A program made the position numbers and the translations under genes. 64,000 bases of DNA, from NCBI RefSeq assembly GCF_902459705.1, contig NZ_CABPRU010000001.1, positions 372,001-436,000 of the forward strand, written 5' to 3'. Positions 10,335 through 18,569 of this stretch are shown here, piece after piece. The notes below the pieces were generated by a model. The model was not told where the DNA came from, did not search any database, and saw nothing but the letters and a program-made list of their open reading frames with translations. Source of the stretch: Pandoraea terrigena (lineage in GTDB: Bacteria > Pseudomonadota > Gammaproteobacteria > Burkholderiales > Burkholderiaceae). Each line of letters starts with the position of its first letter. Position 1 is the stretch's first letter.

Positions 10335-11201
10335 TCAGCGTCCCAGGTACGATTCGATCACGCGCTCGTCGCGCTGCACGACGTCGAGCGTGCCTTCCGC
10401 CAGCACGCGTCCTTCGGCCATCACGGTCACGAGTCCCGTCTCGCCAGCGAGTGCGGCGACGAACGCCATGTCGTGCTCGACCACCATCATCGAACAATGC
10501 CCGCGCAGACGGTTGAGCAATTCGGCGAGCTGCGCGGTCTCTTCGTCGGTCATGCCGGCGGCCGGTTCGTCGAGCAGCAGGAGTTGCGGTTGCTGCATGA
10601 GCAGCATGCCGATCTCGAGTCGCTGCTTCTGGCCGTGCGACAACTGTCCCGCCCGCGCATGCGCCTGATGCTCCAGGTGCGTGAGCGTAAGCACTTCCTC
10701 GATGCGGCGGCGCATGGTCGGCGTGAGCACGTCCCACAGCGCGCGGAACCAGCGCTTGTCGCCCGCGCATGCGAGTTCGAGGTTCTCCCACACGCTGTGA
10801 TGTTCGAACACCGTCGGCTTCTGGAACTTGCGGCCGACGCCCGCCTGCGCGATGGCAGGTTCGTCGAGCCGGGTGAGGTCGAGTGTCTGGCCGAGGAAGG
10901 CGCGTCCGGCGTCGGGACGGGTCTTGCCCGTGATGACATCCATCATCGTCGTCTTGCCCGCGCCGTTCGGGCCGATGATGCAGCGCAGCTCATCGGTCTT
11001 GATCGCCAGCGACAGGTCGTTGAGGGCGCGAAAGCCGTCGAACGAAACGGAGATGTTCTCAAGGTAGAGGATGAGGCCGTGCGACGTGTCGATCTCGCCC
11101 GGCACCACGAGGTGCGACATCCCCGTGGCGTCGCCGCTCACTGTGACGGACGCGTCGGGCGCGTCGGCAATCTGCCAACTGATGTCGGTGTCGGGTCTCA
11201 T
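10335..11201 (-). CDS. urtD: Urea ABC transporter ATP-binding protein UrtD
   Basis: This LivG-type ATPase partners UrtE. The 288-residue product starts at the ATG complementary to 11199-11201, overlapping the urtC stop by 4 bases. It shows Walker A IIGPNGAGKTTMMDVITGK, VGRKFQKPTVFEHHSVWENL (a urea-transporter variant of the LivG Q-loop region), signature LSHGQKQRLEIGM, Walker B LLLLDEPAAGM and the switch VVEHDM. About 35 residues precede the ATPase domain, longer than most LivG proteins. Confidence 0.95.
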   Translation of the reverse strand: MRPDTDISWQIADAPDASVTVSGDATGMSHLVVPGEIDTSHGLILYLENISVSFDGFRALNDLSLAIKTDELRCIIGPNGAGKTTMMDVITGKTRPDAGRAFLGQTLDLTRLDEPAIAQAGVGRKFQKPTVFEHHSVWENLELACAGDKRWFRALWDVLTPTMRRRIEEVLTLTHLEHQAHARAGQLSHGQKQRLEIGMLLMQQPQLLLLDEPAAGMTDEETAQLAELLNRLRGHCSMMVVEHDMAFVAALAGETGLVTVMAEGRVLAEGTLDVVQRDERVIESYLGR

Positions 11202-12400
11202 GCGCGGTCTCCGGTGACGGGGTGGGGCGCATCGCCTTCGGCGGCGGCCGGCGCGTGTCGCGCGCGCTTGCGCGAGCGTTGCGTGACGAGTCCGATCACG
11301 CCCTGCGGCAGCAGCAACGGCACGAGCACGAACATCGCGCCGAGGAAGAACAGCCAGTATTCGGCGAAGTACGCGGTGAAGAAGCTCTTCGCGCCGTTGA
11401 CGAGGAACGCGCCGGCAATGGCGCCGACGAGCGAACCGCGCCCGCCGATCGCGACCCAGATCGCCATCTCGATGGAGTTGACGGGGGCCATCTCGCTCGG
11501 GTTGATGATGCCGACCTGTGGCACGTAGAGCGCGCCTGCAATGCCGCACAGCATCGCGGACAAGGTCCACACGAACAGCTTGTAGCTCAGCGGTCGGTAG
11601 CCGAGGAACATGGCGCGCGACTCGCCGTCGCGAATGGCGGTGACCACGCGGCCGAACTTCGAGACGACCAGCGCGCGGCACAGCAGGAACGCACCGACCA
11701 GCACCACGAACGTCACGAGGAACAGTACCGTGCGCGTGTTGGCCGACGTGATCGAGTAGCCGAGAATGCGCTTGAAGTCGGTGAAGCCGTTGTTGCCCCC
11801 GAAGCCGGTCTCGTTGCGATAGAAGAGCAGCATGGCGGCGAACGTGAGCGCCTGCGTGATGATCGACAGGTACACGCCCTTCACGCGCGAGCGGAAGGCC
11901 AGGTAGCCGAAGAGCCACGCGACCACGCCGGGCAACGCCACGACGAGAAACATCGCCCAGGCGAAGTGCTCGGTGCCGGTCCAGTACCAGGGCAGCGACT
12001 TCCAGTCGAGGAACACCATGAAGTCGGGCAAGTTGCTGTGATACACACCGTCGCGCCCGATGCCGCGCATCAGGTACATGCCCATGGCATATCCGCCGAG
12101 CGCGAAGAACAGGCCGTGGCCCAGGCTCAGGATGCCGCAATAGCCCCACACCAGGTCGAGCGCGAGCGCCGCAATCGCGTAGCACATGATCTTGCCGACG
12201 AGCGTCATCGCGTAGGCCGACAGATGCAGCGGATGCGTGTCCGGCAGCACCAGTGCACACACCGGCACGAGTATCGTCACCGCCAGCACGAACGCGAACA
12301 GCAACGGCGCGACGTGTTTCGGCAGCAGCCGGGCGCGCGGTGGCACGTCCAGCGAGATCGAAGGGGTGATCCCTTCGGGCAGGAAGTTCGACGTCTGCAT
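11198..12400 (-). CDS. urtC: Urea ABC transporter permease UrtC
   Basis: UrtC is a LivM-type inner-membrane permease with 400 residues and many hydrophobic segments. Landmarks are LDLVWGYCGILSLGHGLFFALGGYAMGMYLM, RSRVKGVYLSIITQALTF, NNGFTDFKRILG and GGRGSLVGAIAGAFLVN. The SLGHGLFFALGGYAMGMYLMR segment is typical of urea rather than branched-chain amino-acid permeases. It follows urtB directly, without spacing, and overlaps urtD. Confidence 0.95.
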   Translation of the reverse strand: MQTSNFLPEGITPSISLDVPPRARLLPKHVAPLLFAFVLAVTILVPVCALVLPDTHPLHLSAYAMTLVGKIMCYAIAALALDLVWGYCGILSLGHGLFFALGGYAMGMYLMRGIGRDGVYHSNLPDFMVFLDWKSLPWYWTGTEHFAWAMFLVVALPGVVAWLFGYLAFRSRVKGVYLSIITQALTFAAMLLFYRNETGFGGNNGFTDFKRILGYSITSANTRTVLFLVTFVVLVGAFLLCRALVVSKFGRVVTAIRDGESRAMFLGYRPLSYKLFVWTLSAMLCGIAGALYVPQVGIINPSEMAPVNSIEMAIWVAIGGRGSLVGAIAGAFLVNGAKSFFTAYFAEYWLFFLGAMFVLVPLLLPQGVIGLVTQRSRKRARHAPAAAEGDAPHPVTGDRA

Positions 12401-14026
12401 TCAGGCCTCCGCGCTGCGCCCTTTGAGCGCGAACATGCCCTGCGGGCGTTTCTGGATGAACAGCACGATCAGGATCAGCACGGCGATCTTGGCGAGCACG
12501 GCGCCCCACACCGGTTCGAGCAGCTTGTTGGCGATGCCCAGGCCGAATGCCCCGACGATGGTCCCGGCGAGCTGTCCCACGCCGCCCAGCACCACGGCCA
12601 TGAACGAGTCGATGATGTAGCTCTGGCCGAGGTCCGGGCCGACGTTGCCGATCTGCGATAGCGCGCATCCGCCCAGCCCGGCAATGCCCGCACCGAACGC
12701 GAAGGCGTAGCTGTCGACGCGTCCCGTCTTTACGCCGACGCAGGCGGCCATCGACCGGTTCTGGGTGACGGCGCGAATGAACAGACCCAGGCGCGTGAGG
12801 TTGAGCACCGACCACGTGAGCGCCACGACCACCAGTGCGAATACCAGGATCGCGATGCGGTTGTACGGCAGCATCAGGTTGGGCAAGACGGCGAAGCCGC
12901 CACTCATCCAGGAGGGATTGATCACTTCGACGTTTTGCGCGCCGAACAGCGTACGCACGCCCTGGATCATGAGCAGGCTGATACCGAACGTCGTGAGTAG
13001 CGTTTCGAGCGGCCGGCCGTATAGATGCTTGATGACGGTGCGCTCCAGTACGAAGCCGAGGGCCGCGGCCACGAGAAAGGCGGCGGGCACCGCAGCCACG
13101 AGATAGGCGTCGAACCCCCCCGGCAGGAAGCGTTGAAAGAGCGTTTGCACCACATAAGTGGTATACGCGCCGACCATCAGGAATTCGCCGTGCGCCATGT
13201 TGATGACGCCGATCAGGCCATAAGTGATGGCCAGGCCGAGCGCGGCGAGCAGCAGCACGCTGCCGAGCGACAGGCCGGCGAATACCGTGCCGAAGAATTC
13301 GCTGCGGCGCTGCGCCGCGGCCAGTTGCGTGAGCGCGATGTCGGCGGCGCTACGCACGGCAGGGTCGGGCTCGGCATAGGTGCCGTCCGCCTGCTTCGCG
13401 ACGATGGGCAGCAGCAGATCGCGCATCTGCGGGTCGCCCGCGGCGGCAATCAGGTCGATGGCTTCGCGACGTTTCTTCGCGTCGGCATCATGCAATGCGG
13501 TTTGCGCCCAGAGCTGGTCGAGCCGTTTGCGCAGCGCCGGATCGGTTTCCTTCTGGCGCGCCTGTTCGATGAGGGTCTTGAACGCGGGCGACGGGTTTTG
13601 CAACATCGTTTCGATGGCTTGCGCCCGGGCGTCATGATCGGGCGAGCGCAACGCGCCGGCGGCAGCGGCCGTGGCGACCTTGGCGCGCAGTACGTTGTTG
13701 AGCGTGATCGATCCGGCGTTGTCGCCCTTGAGGGGGGTGCCCGTGATCGGATCGACGGTCGTCTCGCCGTTCTGGATGGCGAGGCGATCGCCTACGGTCA
13801 CGACCGTGTCGTCGGCCAGCGCCTTGAGAAGCGTCGAGGCCTGTGGCGAGCCGTCGGCCGCGAGGTGATCGATGGCTTGCGACTTGGCGTCGAAGTCGTC
13901 GCCTGCGAGTGCCGTGAGGTCGGCGTTCGTGACGGCGGCGTGAGCCGGCGAGGGAGTGCTCAGCGCAGCGCCCAGCGAAAGCAGGACAAGGGCGGCAGCG
14001 GTCCAGCGTCTTATCGTTATCATCAA
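12401..14026 (-). CDS. urtB: Urea ABC transporter permease UrtB
   Basis: UrtB is the LivH-type permease. Its 541 residues consist of a signal-like N terminus (WTAAALVLLSLGAALSTPSPAHA), a periplasmic helical domain to about residue 240 that is characteristic of UrtB, and a membrane domain beginning FFGTVFAGLSLGSVLLLAALGLAITYGLIGVINMAHGE. The motif GGVGQLAGTIVGAFGLG and the C-terminal RPQGMFALKGR fit the family. The gene is 59 bases after urtA and abuts urtC. Confidence 0.95.
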   Translation of the reverse strand: MMITIRRWTAAALVLLSLGAALSTPSPAHAAVTNADLTALAGDDFDAKSQAIDHLAADGSPQASTLLKALADDTVVTVGDRLAIQNGETTVDPITGTPLKGDNAGSITLNNVLRAKVATAAAAGALRSPDHDARAQAIETMLQNPSPAFKTLIEQARQKETDPALRKRLDQLWAQTALHDADAKKRREAIDLIAAAGDPQMRDLLLPIVAKQADGTYAEPDPAVRSAADIALTQLAAAQRRSEFFGTVFAGLSLGSVLLLAALGLAITYGLIGVINMAHGEFLMVGAYTTYVVQTLFQRFLPGGFDAYLVAAVPAAFLVAAALGFVLERTVIKHLYGRPLETLLTTFGISLLMIQGVRTLFGAQNVEVINPSWMSGGFAVLPNLMLPYNRIAILVFALVVVALTWSVLNLTRLGLFIRAVTQNRSMAACVGVKTGRVDSYAFAFGAGIAGLGGCALSQIGNVGPDLGQSYIIDSFMAVVLGGVGQLAGTIVGAFGLGIANKLLEPVWGAVLAKIAVLILIVLFIQKRPQGMFALKGRSAEA

Positions 14027-14085
14027 AACCTCTGCGCGCGCCGGCGGCCGTCCATGCGGCGCCGGCGCAGGGGATGAAAGGAGGC

Positions 14086-15342
14086 TCAGACCTTGTCGGG
14101 CTTGCCTTCGTTACCCGCGATGTACGGGCTCCACGGCTGCGCACGTACCGTCGACTTGGTCTTCCACACGACATTGAACTGACCATCCGAGCGGATCTCG
14201 CCGATCATCACCGGTTTGTGCAGGTGGTGATTGCCGTCCATGACCATGTCGAAGCCGTCCGGCGACTTGAAGGACTGGCCGATCATGGCGGTGCGCACCT
14301 TGTCGACGTCGACGCTGCGTGCCTTCTCGACGGCCTGCTTCCACATATGCATGCCGACGAAGGTGGCTTCCATCGGGTCGTTGGTGACGCGCTTGTCGCC
14401 GCCGGGCAGGCCCTTGGCCTTGACGTAGGCGAACCATTCCTTCTTGAACGCATCGTTGGTCGGGTTCTTCACCGACATGAAGTAGTTCCATGCCGCGAGG
14501 TGTCCCACGAGCGGCTTCGTGTCGATGCCGCGCAGTTCTTCTTCGCCGACGGAAAAGGCCACGACCGGCACGTCGGTGGCCTTCAGGCCCTGGTTGCCGA
14601 GTTCCTTGTAGAACGGCACGTTCGAATCGCCGTTGATGGTCGAGATGACCGTGGTCTTGCCGCCCTGGGCGAACTGCTTGATGTTGGCGACGATCGTCTG
14701 GTAATCGCTGTGACCGAACGGCGTGTAGACCTCCTGAATGTCCTTGTCGGCCACGCCCTTCGAGTGCAGGAAGGCGCGCAGGATCTTGTTGGTCGTGCGC
14801 GGATACACGTAGTCGGTGCCGAGCAGGAAGAAGCGCTTGGCGCCGCCGCCTTCCTTGCTCATCACGTATTCCACGGCAGGGATCGCCTGCTGGTTCGGTG
14901 CCGCGCCCGTGTAGAAGACATTCTTCGACATCTCCTCGCCTTCGTACTGCACGGGGTAATAGAGCAGGCCGTTCAGTTCCTCGAAGACAGGCAGCACCGA
15001 CTTGCGCGACACCGACGTCCAGCAGCCGAACACGGCGGCGACCTTGTCCTTGGTGAGCAACTGACGCGCCTTTTCCGCGAAGAGCGGCCAGTTCGACGCC
15101 GGGTCGACCACCACGGCTTCGAGCGGGCGGCCCATCACGCCCCCCTTGGCGTTGATGTCGGCAATCGTCATGAGCGCGACATCCTTGAGCGACGTCTCCG
15201 AGATGGCCATCGTGCCCGAGAGTGAGTGCAGGATGCCGACCTTGATGGGCGACTTGCCCTGCGCGAACAAGTTGGGCGCCATGCCGGTGAGCGATGCGGC
15301 GCCCGAGAGGGCCGCCATCTGGAGTAGCGTGCGTCGTTTCAT
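14086..15342 (-). CDS. urtA: Urea ABC transporter substrate-binding protein UrtA
   Basis: UrtA is the periplasmic urea-binding protein. The start is the ATG complementary to 15340-15342, preceded by a purine-rich GGAAAGGGGAAG; earlier in-frame sequence is non-coding. The 418-residue product has a Tat-like signal (MKRRTLLQMAALSGAASLTG, with only RR conserved) and the mature motif IKVGILHSLSGTMAISE. NGLLYYPVQYEGEE, NVFYTGAAPNQQ and FLLGTDYVYPRTTN are hallmarks of the UrtA/AmiC-like urea group. It is the first gene of the urea block and lies behind a sigma-54 promoter. Confidence 0.96.
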   Translation of the reverse strand: MKRRTLLQMAALSGAASLTGMAPNLFAQGKSPIKVGILHSLSGTMAISETSLKDVALMTIADINAKGGVMGRPLEAVVVDPASNWPLFAEKARQLLTKDKVAAVFGCWTSVSRKSVLPVFEELNGLLYYPVQYEGEEMSKNVFYTGAAPNQQAIPAVEYVMSKEGGGAKRFFLLGTDYVYPRTTNKILRAFLHSKGVADKDIQEVYTPFGHSDYQTIVANIKQFAQGGKTTVISTINGDSNVPFYKELGNQGLKATDVPVVAFSVGEEELRGIDTKPLVGHLAAWNYFMSVKNPTNDAFKKEWFAYVKAKGLPGGDKRVTNDPMEATFVGMHMWKQAVEKARSVDVDKVRTAMIGQSFKSPDGFDMVMDGNHHLHKPVMIGEIRSDGQFNVVWKTKSTVRAQPWSPYIAGNEGKPDKV

Positions 15343-15360
15343 GGTACGTCTTCCCCTTTC

Positions 15361-15378
15361 CTGGTTAGACCGGTCGAT
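15361..15378. promoter_or_regulatory. 18-bp motif in urtA leader, shared with amino-acid ABC operon
   Basis: CTGGTTAGACCGGTCGAT lies in the stretch between the sigma-54 promoter and urtA. It matches the copy at 8469-8486 in 16 of 18 positions. A partly overlapping dyad ACCGG-TCGAT-CCGGT occupies 15369-15383. A binding site for a common regulator is inferred. Confidence 0.5.
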
Positions 15379-15397
15379 CCGGTACCTGATAACTAAC

Positions 15398-15412
15398 GCA
15401 AAGGGCGTGCCA
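15398..15412 (-). promoter_or_regulatory. Sigma-54 promoter of the urt-ure block
   Basis: On the minus strand the sequence reads TGGCACGCCCTTTGC, an exact match to the sigma-54 consensus TGGCACG-N4-TTGC. It is about 56 bases upstream of the urtA start. Together with the gene content it implies expression under nitrogen limitation through an NtrC-type activator. I did not identify an NtrC site with confidence in the upstream 400 bases, which otherwise hold no gene. Confidence 0.8.
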
Positions 15413-15739
15413 GCGATGGGAGCGCGTGGGCATGCGAGGTGACGGCGCACGTACGCGCCAGGGGACGTGCCGGACCTGCCTTGACATGCGCAGGCCCGTG
15501 CGGAGTGCGCTGGCGAGCCGAACCAATGGCGTCGCGCGCGCCGGAACGGTGCGTGCTTGTTGACGTCGTTCGTCAGCGTGTCGTCATCCGAACGAAGCAC
15601 GATGGTGCGCCCGCGCGCTGAATTGGTGCGCACCGAATTGGCGCGCGTCGGTGGCATGGTCGCCCGCCAGACCGCTGGCCGCAGTGGCCCGGTGACGACG
15701 GACGGCCTTGGCGGCGCGTTGGCATTTTTTGATGCATGA

Positions 15740-15755
15740 TTGGCATTCGTGCCAA
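15740..15755. promoter_or_regulatory. Dyad TTGGCA-N4-TGCCAA upstream of MFS gene
   Basis: A perfect 6-bp inverted repeat TTGGCATTCGTGCCAA lies about 60 bases before the MFS start, and another TTGGCAT occurs 21 bases upstream at 15719. This spacing suits an operator for the MFS-regulator pair. The protein that binds it is unknown. Confidence 0.4.
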
Positions 15756-15815
15756 ACCGGCCAACGGCAAGATGAGGGCTCCCGACGACTCCCCGACTTG
15801 TTCGACACGACACTC

Positions 15816-17111
15816 ATGACCGATGCCATTGCCGGGCGCGCCGTGCGCCCCACCGATTTCGACCGCGACGAGCGCCAGAAGCGTCCCGATCATCCCGATC
15901 GCTCGATGGGCCGGCGCTATGCGGCGGTGCTGGCCGTGTGCCAGGCGCTTTTTGCCGCGGCGTTGTCCGTCGACCTGACGTTGACGGGGCTCGTCGGCTA
16001 CATGCTGGCGTCGGACAAAGGCTATGCGACGCTGCCGTTCTCGCTGATTACCGTCGCGTCCGCCATCACAACGATCTTTGCGTCGATCTTGATCCAGCGC
16101 GTCGGTCAACGGCTTGGCTTCGCGTTGGGTGCCCTGTTCGGCACGGTGGGCGGGCTGGTGTCGGTGATGGCGATCTACGAGCGCCACTTCGCGATGTTCT
16201 GCGCAGGTACGGCGTGTGTGGGGGTGTTTCAGGCGTTCGCGCGTTACTACCGTCTGGCAGCGGCGGACGTTGTGCCGCTCGAAGACAAGCCGCGCGCGAT
16301 CTCCATCGTGCTGACCGGCGGCGTGCTGGCGGCGGTGATCGGACCGGCACTCGCGGCGGGCAGCAAGAACTGGCTCGCGCCGGTGACGTTCGCGGGATCG
16401 TACCTCGTCGTGATGATCCTCTCGGCGATGTCGCTGGTCTTGCTCGTCGGCTTCCTGCGCAATTTGCCGGTGCATGCCGCCAGCAGTGCGACAGGCGACG
16501 CTGGCGCGCTACCGGCCAGACCGCTCGGCGAGATCATGCGTCAGCCGATTTACATGGCGGCGCTGGCGAACAACCTGATCGGTTTCATGGTGATGATGTT
16601 CGTCATGACGGCGACGCCTATCGCGGCGGTGGCGTGCGGGCACAGCATCGACGACGGCGCGCACATCATCGAGTGGCACCTGGTGGGGATGTACGCGCCG
16701 TCGTTCTTCTCGGGGCATCTCGTCAAGCGCTGGGGCGTGGTGCCGGTGTTGCTCGCGGGCATCGCGATGAGCGCCTTGTGCAGTGTGCTGGCGCTCGCGT
16801 CGACGAGCCTGCCGTACTTCTATGCGGCGCTGGCGTTGCTCGGCGTGGGCTGGAACTTCATGTTCGTGGGCGGCACGACCTTGCTCACGATGTCGTATCG
16901 TCCGGTGGAGCGCGCGCGTGCGCAGGCCGCCAACGAATTCATCACCTTTGCCGGAACGGCGCTCGCCAGTCTGTTCGCGGGGCAACTGCTCGCGCGTTTC
17001 GGTTGGGCCACCATCAACCAGGCGACCTTCCCGTTGCTGGCGCTCGCTGCGCTGGTGACCGTGTGGTACGCCGTCGACGCGAAGCGCCGTGCGGTGCCAG
17101 CGACGGCCTGA
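15816..17111 (+). CDS. MFS transporter
   Basis: This is a major facilitator superfamily protein of about 431 residues with roughly 12 hydrophobic segments and the partial MFS loop motif QRVGQRLGFALGALFG after the second helix. I place the start at the ATG at 15816 (MTDAIAGRAVRP), although no strong ribosome site is visible and an in-frame start lies 36 codons earlier. The C-terminal half contains WHLVGMYAPSFFSGHLVKRWG, common in the YnfM/Bcr-like uncharacterised MFS group. A GlxA-type regulator gene follows after 15 bases, so the two are probably co-transcribed. Substrate unknown. Confidence 0.82.
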   Translation: MTDAIAGRAVRPTDFDRDERQKRPDHPDRSMGRRYAAVLAVCQALFAAALSVDLTLTGLVGYMLASDKGYATLPFSLITVASAITTIFASILIQRVGQRLGFALGALFGTVGGLVSVMAIYERHFAMFCAGTACVGVFQAFARYYRLAAADVVPLEDKPRAISIVLTGGVLAAVIGPALAAGSKNWLAPVTFAGSYLVVMILSAMSLVLLVGFLRNLPVHAASSATGDAGALPARPLGEIMRQPIYMAALANNLIGFMVMMFVMTATPIAAVACGHSIDDGAHIIEWHLVGMYAPSFFSGHLVKRWGVVPVLLAGIAMSALCSVLALASTSLPYFYAALALLGVGWNFMFVGGTTLLTMSYRPVERARAQAANEFITFAGTALASLFAGQLLARFGWATINQATFPLLALAALVTVWYAVDAKRRAVPATA

Positions 17112-17126
17112 CGTTCGAACGTTCTC

Positions 17127-18113
17127 ATGACCATGAGCCAACCTCGTCTCGTTGCATTTCTCATCGTGCCGCCGTTCGTGTTGCTGGATCTGGCCGGACC
17201 GCTCGATGCGTTTCACGCCGTCATCCGCAACTTCACGGCGCTTGAACAGGCGGCGCCGTATCGCACCGTGGTGGTGTCCGAGCATGGTGGTCCGGTGGAG
17301 ACGGGGTCGGGCATCACGTTGCACACCGAACCGATGCGCGCGCTCGAAGCGATGCCCGTCGACACGTTGATCGCTGTGGGCGGCGCGGTGGCGCATCGTC
17401 CGGCGGTGCCGGGCGAAGTGGGCGAGTGGTTGCGCGACTATGCCCCGCGCGTGCGGCGCGTGTGTTCGGTATGCGTGGGGGCATTCATTCTGGGGACGGC
17501 GGGGTTGTTGAATGGGCGTCGCGCAACGACGCACTGGCTCGATACGGCCATGTTGCAGGCGTGTTTTCCGCAGGCGCGGGTCGAGTCGGATCCGATTTAT
17601 GTGCGTGAGGATCCGGTGTGGACGTCGGCGGGGATTACGGCGGGGATCGATCTCGGGTTGGCGTTGGTCGAGGACGATTGCGGCGTGGACGTGGCGTTGC
17701 AGGCGGCGCGTCGACTGGTGGTATTTCTCAAGCGCGCGGGCGGGCAATCGCAGTTCAGTCCGCCGTTGCAGGCGCAGGTCGCGGCGGGGGCACCGTTCGG
17801 GGACTTGCATGCGTGGATGTCCGAACGGCTCGATGGCGATCTGTCGGTGGTGCGGCTGGCCGAGCAGGCGAACATGAGTCCGCGCACGTTTGCCCGGAGT
17901 TATCTCGCGCGGACTGGATCGACGCCGGCCAAGGCGGTCGAGCGCATGCGCCTGGAGGCGGCGCGGTTTTCATTGCTCGACTCGGATGCACCGCTCAAAC
18001 GCATCGCCGCACGCGTCGGCTTCGGCGACGAACAAAACCTGCGGCGCGCGTTTCAACGCCAGTACGGTGTGACGCCGGTGGCGTATCGGGAGCGGTTTGG
18101 GTTCGGCGTGTGA
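17127..18113 (+). CDS. GlxA-type AraC-family transcriptional regulator
   Basis: The 328-residue protein has an N-terminal DJ-1/PfpI-like (class I glutamine amidotransferase-like) domain, including VCSVCVGAFILGTAGLLNGRRATTHW, and a C-terminal pair of AraC helix-turn-helix motifs (LSVVRLAEQANMSPRTFARSYLARTGSTPAK, then PLKRIAARVGFGDEQNLRRAF). This architecture is that of GlxA/FtrA/CdhR-type activators of nitrogen-compound and amine catabolism. The gene is 15 bases after the MFS gene. The effector is unknown. The peptide-export cluster starts 225 bases further on, but nothing shows that this protein controls it. Confidence 0.9.
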   Translation: MTMSQPRLVAFLIVPPFVLLDLAGPLDAFHAVIRNFTALEQAAPYRTVVVSEHGGPVETGSGITLHTEPMRALEAMPVDTLIAVGGAVAHRPAVPGEVGEWLRDYAPRVRRVCSVCVGAFILGTAGLLNGRRATTHWLDTAMLQACFPQARVESDPIYVREDPVWTSAGITAGIDLGLALVEDDCGVDVALQAARRLVVFLKRAGGQSQFSPPLQAQVAAGAPFGDLHAWMSERLDGDLSVVRLAEQANMSPRTFARSYLARTGSTPAKAVERMRLEAARFSLLDSDAPLKRIAARVGFGDEQNLRRAFQRQYGVTPVAYRERFGFGV

Positions 18114-18337
18114 GGGCGCTAGCTTAATCCGTGACGTCGGCGACGCACCGCAAATTGCGTTGCAATCCTCCAGTTTTTTTCGGAATTTCCCGATTCCAAG
18201 TCAGACCTTCCGCGGTCAATACTCTCCTCTCCCGCGCTTCATTGTCTTCATCGTCACATGGTATGGCGTAGCGCGTCTTGTTGACGCCCCGCAATCAACG
18301 AGGCGAATCCTTTCGCGGGCTCTCAGGAGATTGATCT

Positions 18338-18496
18338 ATGACTACTCAGACGTTCATTGCGCATCTGACAGAGAAGCAGAAAGCCGCACGGGAAAGCAGC
18401 TCGATAAAGGAGATTCCGATTTGCGAACTTGAGCGGATATCCGGGGCCAGAAGCGGCAACGTATTTGTCAATGCGACATGGAGCCGTGCCATCTGA
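18338..18496 (+). CDS. Candidate RiPP precursor peptide (double-glycine-type leader, cyclophane-type core)
   Basis: This is a 52-residue open reading frame with AGGAG 7 bases before the ATG. It begins MTTQTFIAHLTEKQKAARES and ends NVFVNATWSRAI. Residues 30-37 read ELERISGA, matching the E-L-x-x-I-x-G-G/A leader motif cut by C39 peptidases, and the exporter downstream has such a domain. Cleavage after Ala37 would free the 15-residue core RSGNVFVNATWSRAI. The core holds F43-V44-N45 and W48-S49-R50, aromatic-x-x-(Asn/Arg) triplets like those cross-linked into three-residue cyclophanes by XyeB/GrrM-type radical SAM enzymes. The radical SAM gene follows 73 bases later. The precursor role is inferred from these agreements, not from homology. 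Confidence 0.83.
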   Translation: MTTQTFIAHLTEKQKAARESSSIKEIPICELERISGARSGNVFVNATWSRAI

Positions 18497-18510
18497 AGTC
18501 ACGAATCTAT

Positions 18511-18546
18511 CCGCTTTCAGCGGTGCACGCGCCATTCGGTGCGTGC
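18511..18546 (+). promoter_or_regulatory. Two hairpins between precursor and radical SAM gene
   Basis: CCGCT-TTC-AGCGG (18511-18523) is followed by GCACGC, a 10-base loop and GCGTGC (18525-18546). No T-run follows, so this is not a classical terminator. Such intercistronic hairpins can stabilise the precursor message or dampen read-through so that peptide outnumbers enzyme. The function is inferred. Confidence 0.5.
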
Positions 18547-18569
18547 CCGTTTATTAATAGGAGGGTGTC

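Noticed and set aside
10335-12815. 826-residue minus-strand frame across urtC and urtD
   Set aside because: Only its last 288 residues are UrtD; the rest is an out-of-frame reading of urtC and urtB.
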